From Anoplopoma fimbria (Eukaryota; Chordata; Actinopteri; Perciformes; Anoplopomatidae), in the NCBI RefSeq assembly GCF_027596085.1, contig NC_072460.1, positions 13,274,326 through 13,338,325 of the forward strand: a stretch of 64,000 nt of DNA. The letters are read 5' to 3'. Within the stretch, counting starts at the first letter, position 1. Every line of letters starts with the position of its first letter. The notes under the pieces were generated by a model. It did no database searches and was not told where the DNA came from. It saw only the letters and a program-made list of their open reading frames with translations. The position numbers and the translations under genes are program-made. Below are positions 28,201 through 58,839 of this stretch, piece by piece.

Positions 28201-28400
28201 AATAGTCAAAGCGCCGAGCCGGGCCGTGAACTATCTTGCTGTCAGAGCGTGTCTTTGGCAGCGGGCGGGCCCTGGAGCTCGTACTAGGCTGCCTCCTGAA
28301 CGCGGGCGGGCCGATGCGGAGAGCAGCGTGGTCCATCCTGAGACTGACTGACACCCGCCGAGGAAAAAGTTACTCTTGAGTTCGCAGACACACTGCCAAC

Positions 28401-33698
<5,298 letters not shown>

Positions 33699-34610
33699 AG
33701 TTCTCTGACAGACATCTGATGACCCAAAGAACAGACACCATGAATCCTTCTGTCCCAGCTGTCTGAGGCACTTGCGGGCATAGCCGCTGTGAATACCTCC
33801 GAATCTAACTGATGTCAGTCTGGGATGATGCTGCTCCTAAATTCTGTCACTCCACATATAAAACAAACACACACACACAAACACGTACATTTATAGTAAT
33901 TCTCATTGCCCTTGAGACAGTCGTCTTCTCTTAACAGTGGACAACAGTTCTGCTACTAAAGCGGAAATTTTGTGCAAGGGTATAATACTCACTGGATCAT
34001 ATAACCATTTGTTTGACCTTGAGCCTTCGTCCCTTTCTCCACAGTAACTGTAGTGAAAGATATGGAAAATAAAATGAGTTTGACAGAGCGGCCAAGGATG
34101 ATGAATGCACAATACTGTGTCAGCGTAATTGTGTGGCATTAAGATAACTTTTCTGAAAGTCCTAAACCTGAAGCCATGCCTTTTTGAAATGAGTTTTAAC
34201 TTGTCATGGTCAGAAATGTGTAACACCTGTCTTGAAACCTGAAGTTACAAGCATGACATTGGTCATTATTACTGTTGAATTCAGCATAATTGCCGCATTT
34301 ATACAGCTCTCGCTTAGCTCCGTCTGCTAGTGTACACTTCTAGGAATCTACTGTAGGATACACTCTAACAATTTCTAAAACTGACAATTAAGACCTAGTT
34401 GAGTAATTAAAATAGCAAAAAATAATAATTTCTCAGTTGTGGATGGCCTAATTCCTGCCAAGGGTTCAGCATTCAGTTTTCTGGTGCCACCATTGAGTCT
34501 GACAGTCTGTGTTTACTTAAGAATTCCATACCTGTTAGATATATGGATGCTTTTGTAAAACAAATCCCAGTTTCAGAGACTATTTTTGGAAACATTAAAA
34601 AGCAACCTGA
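33699..34610 (+). other. pa2g4: pa2g4 3' UTR
   Basis: Stretch following the stop codon. AATAAA at 34068-34073 and ATTAAA at 34594-34599 are candidate poly(A) signals. Confidence 0.5.
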
Positions 34611-35740
34611 CATCATTTGTGTGTTTGTGTTTTTGAACTGTATATTCAATTGATTGTTCTGATGAATCTAAGCTTTTCATTGTGTTGGAGCCCAAATGAA
34701 CAGTATTGAATCAGCCCTAGAAACTGCTACTCATGTGGTGGTGACAAACATACATTTTCAGGAGCAAGTAGCTGATCAATGTCCTCAACTTTCAACCTTT
34801 AAGCTTTGAATTTAAGATATAGAAGAAAATCTATTTCTTACATCAGCTGATGTGGGAGTCAACTGAGGGAATTTAGGGTTCAGTTAAATTAAACGAACAC
34901 ATAAAAAACATCTTATATTCAGCCAGAAAGACTCAATGTGTCCAAGTTTTGTAATCTTTCTACAATTTCATCCTCCACCCCAATAGAATTAGGGTCAAAG
35001 AAATGTAATTTGTGGTGCTCAAGGCACTGAAATCTAACTCAAAACTAAATCCAGACAAACAACAAATGGTTTATTTTCTTTAAGATTAGTCATATATGAG
35101 TCTAACTCTAAAATGTATAATTTACAAAGCAAAATCAGGAACTTGTGAGAAAACACCTGCCACCAACAGGTGGAACAGCCAGAGTTAACGAGATTTTTTA
35201 ACAAATCTGATAAATATTGAAGATTTAGAAATACTGAGGTTAATTTAAAGATACGTCTGTGTTCACATTTTATCTAACTTTGTTTACTTCTGTAAATTGT
35301 ATTTCTCAACATGAAAGTCTAAATGCAGTTTCAAGGCTACTGCCAGGATTATTATTTTCAGGATAAAATGAATTAGCATTAACAACCGCTGAAGGTAGTC
35401 TAAAAAATAAAAATACTGGAAAGGGCTTGTTAAATACCAACCACCCCTATGTTTTTACTGTTCCTCCATGAAAAAAAAATGAATCTAAATGCACACTTTC
35501 AATAAATATATATATATATATATATATATGAATATGATCTGTTTATTTAGATGACCCGGGAGATCTGCTGCACATGTGCACAGCACTAATTACTGTGGGA
35601 AAAATATATAACTGTAATAATGCACCTTAAAAGCACAGAAAGGCTGCAGAAATGAGTATTAGTATTAATATTAGTAAAGTATACAAAGTATTTTCTGTTT
35701 ACGGTTTACATTCCATTAAACGGCATTGCCCATATTTTAC
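34611..35740. other. pa2g4-rpl41 intergenic region
   Basis: AT-rich, with a (TA)n microsatellite at 35507-35529. No gene seen. Confidence 0.55.
35507..35529. repeat. (TA)n microsatellite
   Basis: Uninterrupted TA run of 23 bp. Confidence 0.9.
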
Positions 35741-35746
35741 TACGGT

Positions 35747-35831
35747 CCAATGAATGTGACGTCATCAATCCGTATAAATACGTCGTCGCCAGGTGATGAC
35801 GTTCTTCACCGAAACGATCCTCTGACCGTCG
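35747..35831 (+). promoter_or_regulatory. rpl41: rpl41 core promoter and 5' UTR exon 1
   Basis: A compact promoter: CCAAT at 35747-35751, a full palindromic CRE TGACGTCA at 35757-35764 and TATAAATA at 35773-35780. Initiation is expected about 30 bp downstream in a pyrimidine-containing stretch (35800-35825), in keeping with 5'-TOP transcripts. Non-coding exon 1 ends at 35831 before a GTAGGT donor. Exon 2 starts at 35925 after TTTTCAG. Confidence 0.65.
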
Positions 35832-35939
35832 GTAGGTCTCAACTACTGCTGTTACAATCCAAGTCAATCATCGTGTTTGTAAGGCAATCCAACTAATCCT
35901 TCACGTGTTTCCTTCTCTTTTCAGCTTCCCCTTCTCGAC

Positions 35940-36341
35940 ATGAGGGCAAAGGTTTGTCATTTTTATCTCTATAATAAAATAATCATTGTTTCTAGTGTGG
36001 CTAAACAATGCTAGCTATCTAGATAGCCTGGGCATGACGACGGGCCATTAAAGCACGCTGTACGTTAGCTTTAATATGTATAATCTGTTTTTACGCCGTT
36101 TATTTGTCCATTTAACTACATGTGAGTTCAGAAATGCAGGAATTAAACAAGGTATAGCTTAACGTTGTGCTTCTCTTTTGCAGTGGAGAAAGAAGCGCAT
36201 GCGCAGGTAAGAGTGCACGCCTCGTGTTTCTCACGCGTTTGTATCAAGTCAGTCTAGAGAGATTTCCGGCTGATTAACTCTTGTATTGTCAACAACAGAC
36301 TGAAGCGTAAGAGGAGGAAGATGAGGCAGAGGTCCAAGTAA
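35940..36341 (+). CDS. rpl41: 60S ribosomal protein L41 (eL41)
   Basis: Coding exons 35940-35951, 36184-36206 and 36299-36341 give 78 nt, a 25-aa peptide starting MRAKWRKKRMRRLKRKRR and ending RQRSK. It appears identical to the mammalian protein, one of the shortest and most basic eukaryotic proteins. It sits as a single helix in the large subunit at the intersubunit bridge. The gene is too short and too split for an open-reading-frame scan to find. It follows pa2g4 on the same strand, as in human. All introns are GT-AG. The ATTAAA at 36600-36605 is the likely poly(A) signal. Confidence 0.96.
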
Positions 36342-36609
36342 GCTGTCCTCTCCGCCGTGGCTGTGACTACACATGTTGCCTACAACCAGACCGGTGAGCC
36401 CAGCTCCAGACCCAGATCCAGGACCCTCCCGGTGTCAAGTCTGTCAGTGGCACCCATGTCAACGTGAGGGAGCGGCGCTGCAGCAGCTGATTGAATTTTG
36501 GAGAACTTATTCAAGACCTGCTCGATGACAGGCTTTTCCTCGGACATTCTGGACTTTTAGTTATTAGTTCCTCAACTTTTGTCTTTTGTTTAAACTGTGA
36601 TTAAAGGTT

Positions 36610-39400
36610 ATGGTTTCTAAATAGTTTGCAGATCTTGTGATTTTTATTTATTAGCTTCCAAATCACTCGATGCAGTGAGCACAAGGAATTTCCATACCTG
36701 GTCTCAAACTGATAAGGCAACCAGATTCAAAAGGGTTTTTCTTTTTCCAAAGTGTGATTAATTAAATTTGATGTTGCCTGACTTTCATTGACCTGCTTAG
36801 GTTTTAGTGTTCTCGGATTGTGCATGCAGGTCCATTCATGGTTATGGCTGACAAGGCAATTTTATTTAACAAAGCCATGACTAATGTTATTAGTTACATT
36901 TCTGCTTTTATTTTTTTAATATGGTTTACAATTTGCTGTGACATGGGCTTTATGGTGGCGTGACCTGATTTAGAGACTGCTTCAGAGAGTAACTGACAAG
37001 TGGTGGCAAATACTCAGAACCATACTGTGGTGATTTGACCACATGAAAATGAGTCATGAAAACGTGGTTTTACATTTGACATCTGTTTTTATGGTGGTGT
37101 TATGAGTGTGTGTTCCACTTGGCAACAACCTTTACTAAATGGAGTATGTATGATCACAAGTAAATGTTACTTAAAGGGCACCAAACACACACTAAGTGCA
37201 AGCAAAATGTAGATTTAGGACACAAAATATTAATTGGTATGTTGGAAAAGCTGGTAACTCTTACAGACTTGAAGTTAATAAAAAAAATAAAGATCCAACA
37301 AGTAACAACTGTCCAGTAAACACTGCACATTCATTCTTAACTCTGGTAATGGTATTGGCACATGGTCCCAAGACTTATTCTTGCTTTTAAAAACTCAACT
37401 TTCTATATGCATGTCAACAGTAAAGAAATAACCATACTTTCAAATAGACTCTGCTGAGTTTGCATGTTTAGCAGATAACATAGGTACTCTCCTAAAAATT
37501 CTGAAATGCCAAGAAAACATGTACATTACCCACATTTCCCTCATAAACAGACAAACAACTCACTTAATCACACTTTTTACTCAATACATTTAGTAAACAT
37601 GGCATTTTATCGTTTTTCCTCAATCGCTATGGCTCATTTTGTAGTCTTAACAAAAACTTTATTCTCGACTGTTTCATGGGACACCACAACTCATGTCTGC
37701 AAAAGGTAGGTACTCCCCCAAAACATTTAATTCATGCTTCAAAACCTAGTTACTGTTTCTTTAAATTGGCCACGAAAATAATAGCTGTTTTGTCATTGTA
37801 TGAATTGTACTGGTCAAAATGTTTAGATCTCATTAAATTATTTTTGTTGACGCTGACTGCTTAGCGTACTATACCAGTATGACAGTTTTGTCCAGCTGAA
37901 TACTGTTGTGTATCGCACAGATTTATGTACTCATTTCAACAGTATGAAGTTAACTGAGAAAGTAAATACTGTACAATACACAAAATATATAGCAATGTGA
38001 TAAATGTACTGTTAACCGTAATGTCACTATTGATCTTTCAAGTAAAGTCAACGACACTGAACAGAAAATGTGCTAAAAAAAGAAAAAAACCTGCAGTAGT
38101 TCAGTACAAACCAAATTGTACGTCCTAATGTTGTGTAGCACCATTTCACAGATGTACATGCATGTCTGACAGATTTTGACTATTCAATGGATCATTTTGG
38201 ATGTGATTGCTAAAGCGATAAAAGGCTGTTTAGAAATTGTGAGGACAATTTCTCTAAGAATCAACTCATCAGTTTTAATCAGTAAGCCGTGTGCATGTGG
38301 TTATTGTGCAAATTACAAAACTCTTTTGCACTCATGAGCCAAAACCTGCAATTTGCTTACATGAATGGTAAATTCAAATATGTTGTTTACAACACACTAA
38401 TTATTCAGATAATTTGAACTCATTCTTTTGAACTGTAATACAAACTAATAAAATAATAATATTGAAGCATAAAAAACATTGATTACAGGAATTCTGAATA
38501 GTACGTGAAAAGTCATCACATAACTCAAGCAAACAATTACATATTATAACACAAAAACAAGAGTCAAGTTGGAACTTGTCCATTCAATTCACAGCTTTTC
38601 TTGCTGCCCTAAAGACATTTGCATTGCTGACTATGAATACATGTAAACAATTATTGGCAAAGCCAAACAGACAGCTGACTGACAGGAGGTCCAGGATTAA
38701 CTTTGACCTGTATGAAATGACATGACTGGGATAATTTCAACATCACAAACAAGACTCATCCTGTGACTGCTACTTCTGCTTCAGTCAGTGATGATTCATT
38801 ACTGAGATGCAATAATGAGGTTGTTTCTTGAAATCATTTATTATTGACAGCTGTTGAACATGTACACAAACAGTGGTTACATTTACGTTTATTTGGTTGG
38901 TACAGATTTCTATTATACAGACCATTGAAGCGTGATGTTGCTGCATCAATGAAAACTAATAATCTGTAAACATTAGACCATATTATCAAACATATAAAAT
39001 ATTTAATAGATGGCACAAAAGGATCCAAAAAGACTGGGTTGTAAACAATGCTCCTGTCAGATTTGGGCTAAAAAAGACTCCTCCTGTGCCAGAAAGAGGG
39101 TGCTATTCGTTTTCTTTCTTGCAAGTAAACATCAATATTTTTTTATGAACACAGTAAATCACATGTAACCCAGAGAGAAAAAAAACATACATGAACCAGT
39201 TTGAGGAGGTTTATGGATCATCAAAACAGGCATGTGACAGGCCACCATAATCTGTGGTTAAAATGTAGGACTGAACTGAACTGAACTGAACCTGAACACA
39301 TTAGCCTTTATCTAGCCTATATCAATTATTGCATAGCACATTCTGGGAATTTCATAAAACCTAAACTCTATATCTCATCCAAACACATACTGATTTGAAA
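36610..39400. other. rpl41-esyt1 intergenic region, proximal part
   Basis: AT-rich (about 65%), with many short open frames that lack any domain. ZC3H10, which lies between RPL41 and ESYT1 in human, is not recognisable here. Nothing else seen apart from a short AACTG run at about 39274-39291. Confidence 0.55.
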
Positions 39401-39411
39401 TTCGAAATATA

Positions 39412-39643
39412 CAGTACCAGTCAAAAGTTTGGACACACCTTCTCATTCAATGTTTTTTCTTTATTTTATTTTTATTTTTTTCTACATTGTAGATTAATAT
39501 TGAAGACATCCAAACTATGAAGGAACACATATGGAATGATGTGGTAAACAAACAAATGCTCAACAAACCAGAATATGTTTTATATTTTACATTCTTCAAA
39601 GTAGTTGAATGAGAAGGTGTGTCCAAACTTTTGACTGGTACTG
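39412..39643. mobile_element. Tc1/mariner-type MITE with 39-bp perfect inverted repeats
   Basis: A 232-bp element with terminal inverted repeats 39412-39450 and 39605-39643 that are complementary at all 39 positions, starting CAGTACCAGTCAAAAGTTTG. It is flanked by TA on both sides (39410-39411 and 39644-39645), the Tc1/mariner target duplication. The AT-rich interior codes for nothing, so it is non-autonomous. The termini match, from memory, a Tc1-like family widespread in teleosts. Confidence 0.93.
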
Positions 39644-39645
39644 TA

Positions 39646-40600
39646 TGTTCGGTCTATTTTTGTTGATTTTAGTCCATTTACTGAGATTAGCCATTACGGG
39701 ATATAGTTATAGTTGCTTGACTTACTGCATGAATGTGACTTCATGTATCTGTTTGCATAAAGGATCAGCAAACCTTGTCACCCTCTGAGCAAATAGCTGT
39801 AATTGGCTGTATCCAGGCAACCAGGGAGCCTGGTCTGTTTTAGTTGCCAAGCATACATGAGGCTATTAGTGAGGGACTGGGGAAACCAGCACCCACACTC
39901 AGCTGAATGACATCTAATATAACAATATAAGAAGGGCTAACGTGATTTGATCTGCATATGTGCTAGTGCGCAAACATTGCGTGTGTGACAGTACGCGCAC
40001 ATCCTGTTGGTGTCACGACTCCAACAGGATTGCGCGTGCATGTTCTCCTGTAGTAACTGTCCATTCTATGCACCTCCATAAAAGCAACCAAGCTCCGTCA
40101 TTATTATTATTATGAGGGCCTAAACCTTTCTGTCACGCTCGGTTGTAAACGCTGCTGCAGTGGAGATGGGCGCGTGCGCATGCAGCAAAACATTTCATCC
40201 TGTTATGTAAAAAAAAAAACCCAGATAACGGGTTGAGCAGCCTGTGCAGCAGAGCGGTACCTGTGTGCGTAATGGTGATCACACTGTCACTCTGAATAAA
40301 ACGTGCCCGTCGGTGTCTTCAGATCAAATAGACACCGTTCACTTTGTCATAAAACGCTCCGCCCGCACGGGTCGGTGCGTGACGCCCCGGGTTAATTCTA
40401 GGGTTTATGTTTCTACTGGGTTTCATGCGAAGGAGGGCTTGAAGCAGAGCCCGCCCTCACGGTATTTGGTCGCTGCTCGCTGAGAAAAGACTAATTTCCG
40501 AATAGTCAGTTGCAGAGCCGAGGAGGAGAGGAGCGGTGACTATGATTTAACCGATCCAAGCCCGCAGTTTATCGTCCATTCCTCCATGGTTTCTATATTA
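39646..40600. other. esyt1 upstream region
   Basis: Non-coding. It holds a strong hairpin (39993-40037) and becomes CpG-richer towards 40600 (CGCGTGCGC-type words near 40170 and GC-rich text from 40300), consistent with an esyt1 promoter. The transcription start cannot be placed. Confidence 0.45.
39993..40037. repeat. 17-bp inverted repeat (hairpin) upstream of esyt1
   Basis: Left arm 39993-40010 and right arm 40021-40037 pair over 17 bp with one bulged C (40000) around a 10-nt loop. Arm core: ATCCTGTTGG/CCAACAGGAT with GCGCGT-type ends. Confidence 0.85.
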
Positions 40601-40696
40601 AAACCCTGCTAAGTCTTCAGTGGCACTTGCCACTCAGTCGTAGAAGCATTGAAGCTGAGGACCAGGTCGAGTCAGGGAAGTCAGACTGATCCTCCG

Positions 40697-55314
<14,618 letters not shown>

Positions 55315-56335
55315 AAGACTCAAGTTTGTCTTAAGTCCCATTTAATGTTAGGTGTTGCTTCTGTGATTTGTGTGTTTGTATATTCAGCTTAAATGAACAT
55401 TTCCACCATCACTGAAGACAAAAATGAAGACGTAGCTGCTCCACAAAAACACAGTTCATCAGTATTTATGAAACTTTACATGTAGCTTATCATCCGTAAA
55501 GTGTTTACTGTGGTGAAGTCATGCTGTCTTGGACAGATTCTTCAGTAGAATATTTTGGCTGAATAGATATTTGATAATAACGCAACTATGTTGCACAACC
55601 TACCGAGTTTATATGTGTTCAGAAGCATGTCTAAGTCCTCTTTGAATTTTATTCACAAAAGGGCTCATGCTGTGGTCAATATCTTAATGGAAGACATGTT
55701 TATGGATTTACAGCATCCAACACATCTGAGAGAAATTCCTGTGATTTTGATTTTTTACAACCTTAAAATAATTCCGGATGTTACTTTGTTTATATATGTT
55801 TGTATAATTGCCTTAAGTATTACAAAACTGTGCACAATTTGTCAGTGTTTATGAATTATGTTATGAAGTTTTATATGTTTTAACCAGAGCTTTATTAAAG
55901 TTGCTTTTATAAATCAAAGTATTACAAACCTAGACCCTCATATACCACTGCAAACAGAGGTATGATACTGTAAGCAGAGTCTAAATCACTGTGCTTTTAT
56001 GAAGAGAAAACTTTGTATTTACTGAAAACACATCGCTGGTGTTCTTACATCCATGCTTGTTTGTGTTGGTAAGTGTTGGTAGCGCTAAATGCAACAGGCT
56101 GAAGCTGTCAGCCATGTTTAGACTTTATTTTTTTAAGGCAAAACAGTTATGACCTTATGAGAAGCAAGCTAATATTGGACACCAGCAGTGGGTCAAAGGC
56201 TTAGGCACTGATTAGTGGTGATGGAACGATAATAGTGTTTAAGTGTCAGAAGAACTGAAAAGAAAGAAAACTGCTGAGCTTTGACATTATTGCAACATAT
56301 CATCATGTATCTGCTGAAGTTGTTGATTAAAATTT
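55315..56335 (+). other. esyt1: esyt1 3' UTR
   Basis: AT-rich region after the stop. ATTAAA at 55894-55899 and at 56326-56331 are possible poly(A) signals. No other feature is evident. Confidence 0.5.
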
Positions 56336-56439
56336 GCACTCTCATGAATCAAATCATGTTTGTGACTTCATTTTTGTGTACTTTTTCTTTTTAAACTAAA
56401 TTCTAAAATATTATTTTTCTGTTGTGGTGAAATATCATA

Positions 56440-57151
56440 CTCATATCTGGCCTCCAGGTGGCGATAAAGTGCCGACAAACCCTCACCTTTCCATCCAGTT
56501 GAATGTGGGCTCACTGCATGCAGATGTGAGGGGTGGGGGGAACCGAAAATAAGTGATTGACAGGTCTTTTAACCTACAGGAGCGCCGCCTCCTCCAGTTC
56601 GGGGCGGGACTGGAGAGAAAACCTGCCCTCTGAGTGGAGGCAACAGCAAAAGAGTTTAATCAGGATCACACAACAATAATGAATGGAAACACGTCGTAGC
56701 CAAGAAAGTTGAGAAGCAACTTAAAGTAACTGTTACTCGGCATTTGCAAAATTGTCTGTCGCGAGGGGAAAATCCGTATGAAGTAATGGAGTGCCCAGGC
56801 AAATTAGAAACTACTTTCTGGAAGAGAAAGCATCTGCACTTTGATTGTTACTTTTGAAAGTATTTCAACGTTTTTGAAGGGACGCTACTGTGGAGCACAC
56901 TGTAAACCCCCTAAACGCGTGAGCAAAGTGTAAATGGCATTTTGGGACAGTGATACGAGGCTACTGCACTGTCAGCGCTTTATCTCGTTTCGAGGAAATA
57001 GATTATTTGGATTAATCCGTTAAGGAAATTGTTGGAATATTTTTTTTTTTTTGTTGAGATTTCTTTTATCTTTGTTTTGCCTGGATTATCACCACTGGAG
57101 GAAACCTAAAGGATCCAAGTTGACCGGAGGACACAGCACATCTGGAGGAAA
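56440..57151 (+). promoter_or_regulatory. fmnl3: fmnl3 promoter and 5' UTR (predicted)
   Basis: GC-richer stretch (GAGCGCCGCC at about 56580, GGGGCGGGAC at about 56600) followed by a long leader to the ATG at 57152. No TATA box is obvious. The transcription start is not determined. Confidence 0.4.
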
Positions 57152-57265
57152 ATGGGTAATATAGAAAGTGTGGACGGCCAGTCGGAGATGAAGCATCACA
57201 TCATGCCTCTAAAGGTTCCCATGCCCGAACCCACCGAGCTGGAGGAGAAATTTGCCATTGTTTTG
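57152..57265 (+). CDS. fmnl3: Formin-like 3, first coding exon (partial gene)
   Basis: The 114-nt exon encodes 38 aa starting MGNIESVDG and ending LEEKFAIVL, and closes on codon phase 0 at a GTAAGT donor. The Gly2 N-myristoylation context (MGN) and the [16 protein letters not shown] segment that leads into the GBD/FH3 region are characteristic of the FMNL family. I prefer fmnl3 to fmnl2 from overall similarity and because FMNL3 shares the WNT10B-ARF3 neighbourhood in human. FMNL3 nucleates and elongates actin at filopodia and lamellipodia and is tied to endothelial morphogenesis. The next exon should start near the conserved NLPPDKARLLRQYD segment, but it does not appear before 64000, so the gene continues beyond the window. 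Confidence 0.88.
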
Positions 57266-57579
57266 GTAAGTTGTGATCGTCTTAGATAGTTGTTGTCCAA
57301 ACGTCAAAATAGATATATACACATGTTAACTTCAGATAATCTGACTCATAAATGAATGCATCATCTACAGAATACAAATTAAAACTAGTGGCATCATAAA
57401 CATCCCTAATAATGGATGGTGTTTCTGTAACAAAAGTGTGTATTTGTGCTCTTTTGTTATTTTGTTACTTGGGCTTACATGAAGGTATAGTATGACTATT
57501 TACATTTCTGTTTTCGTCCATTAAGAGCTGCTGATATTTTAAATGATCCGACCTGAGCTGTCCCGCCCCTCATTCTCTG

Positions 57580-57612
57580 CCTCTCTCTCCCCCTCTCTCT
57601 CTCTCTCTCCCC
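57580..57612. repeat. CT-rich simple repeat
   Basis: Interrupted CT/CCCT tract in fmnl3 intron 1. Confidence 0.8.
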
Positions 57613-58048
57613 CTCCTCTCCTGCGGTTCTTTTGTCTCCCCTAAAGTCAAACTCAGCGTTTGGCTGAAGTAAGCATGGTGAGAGTTAGCAGGGGTCGGCA
57701 TTATACAGTATATCTTTGAGAGAGCACTTCTCAGCATTCTTCACCTGGGGGTTTTTTTTTTATAAAGTTTTTCGCTGCAGGCAAACCATCTGAAAACAGC
57801 ATTTTCTGAATTCCCCCAAAACTCCCACACCCGAAGAGTTTCGCCTCCCTCCACTGTCCGCATCAGGCCGGAGTGGAGCCGTCTGGGCGCTTTGTATTAA
57901 TGAGCATACAGTCAACACCCACTTGTACCGACTATCAACACAGTCACGCACTGGCTCTGTCATACTGGGGACTTTACAGGGTTTTTTTTCTTTTTTCAGG
58001 AACAATCATGTGGACTTAGAATAACTTGATCGTCAGGCTGAGGAAGTC

Positions 58049-58081
58049 AATCAGTCAGTCAGTCAGCCAGTCAGTCAGTCA
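58049..58081. repeat. TCAG tetranucleotide repeat
   Basis: About eight tandem TCAG units with one variant (CCAG). Confidence 0.85.
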
Positions 58082-58130
58082 TCTCCAGCGGTGGAAAAGA
58101 TATAATCTGTAACTCTACAGTAGCTGAATT

Positions 58131-58440
58131 ACATAGTCCATCGTCACACAATTAACCAGCAACTACTTTGATCAGCAATTAATCAGTTAGGGTCAAATTT
58201 TAAGCAAAGATGCCAAACATTCATTGCTCCTGCAAATGGGGGGTTTTCTGCTTCTCTTTTGTCATATGTGAAAGTAAACAGAATATTTGGGGGTTTTTTG
58301 GGGGCTGTTGGTTTGACAAAAATATGTGTGAGGGATATCTTTCCACTATCTTTTGACATTTTATAGACCACATTATGAATTTAAAAAATAAAGTAAATAC
58401 TGAAAAATATCTTAGGTTTTTGAAAAGTATTTTATTCAAC
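58131..58440. repeat. degenerate interspersed repeat in fmnl3 intron 1
   Basis: Phrases 'aagcaaagatgccaaacatt', 'gacattttatagaccacatt' and 'gcaattaatcagtta' match, from memory, a very abundant percomorph interspersed repeat. It is related to the fragment at 30186-30384. It is non-coding with approximate borders. Confidence 0.6.
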
Positions 58441-58468
58441 TAATTACCTATTACAGAGTAGCCTATAG

Positions 58469-58839
58469 CAGTGGTTCCCAGTCTGGGAGTGGGGACTTGC
58501 AGTGGCGCAAAGGATTACAAGATAAACCTGAGGGGTCACCAGATGAAAGGGATAATAAGAAGGAAACAATTGCAATAAAGTTCTTGTACACCAGAAAGTC
58601 ATACAGGCAGGTGCATCTAATCAGAAACCCTAACTGGCTCACTTTGTTCACAATATTTTGGTGCTCAGCCTGTAAATTCATATAAATATTAGTATGAATT
58701 TTACCTGATAACTTAGCATAAATTATCAGGTAGAAACAGTTAGCCTATATTTTGGTTTAATTCATACAACAACTTTTGATGTTGAGTGGACATTGCCTGA
58801 CTTTAAGTGGTCACAAGCCAAAAAGGCCAGGAACCACAG
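58469..58839. mobile_element. degenerate hAT-like non-autonomous element
   Basis: The ends read CAGTGGTTCC at 58469 and GGAACCACAG at 58830-58839, a short imperfect inverted repeat of the hAT type. The flanking octamers GCCTATAG (58461-58468) and TCCTACAG (58840-58847) agree at 6 of 8 positions, like a decayed 8-bp hAT target duplication. The interior keeps 'ggggtcaccagatgaaagg', common in fish hAT MITEs. No transposase is present. Confidence 0.6.

Noticed and set aside
36610..40500. Search for zc3h10 between rpl41 and esyt1
   Set aside because: No zinc-finger (CCCH) coding text seen in any frame. Only short, domain-free frames are present.
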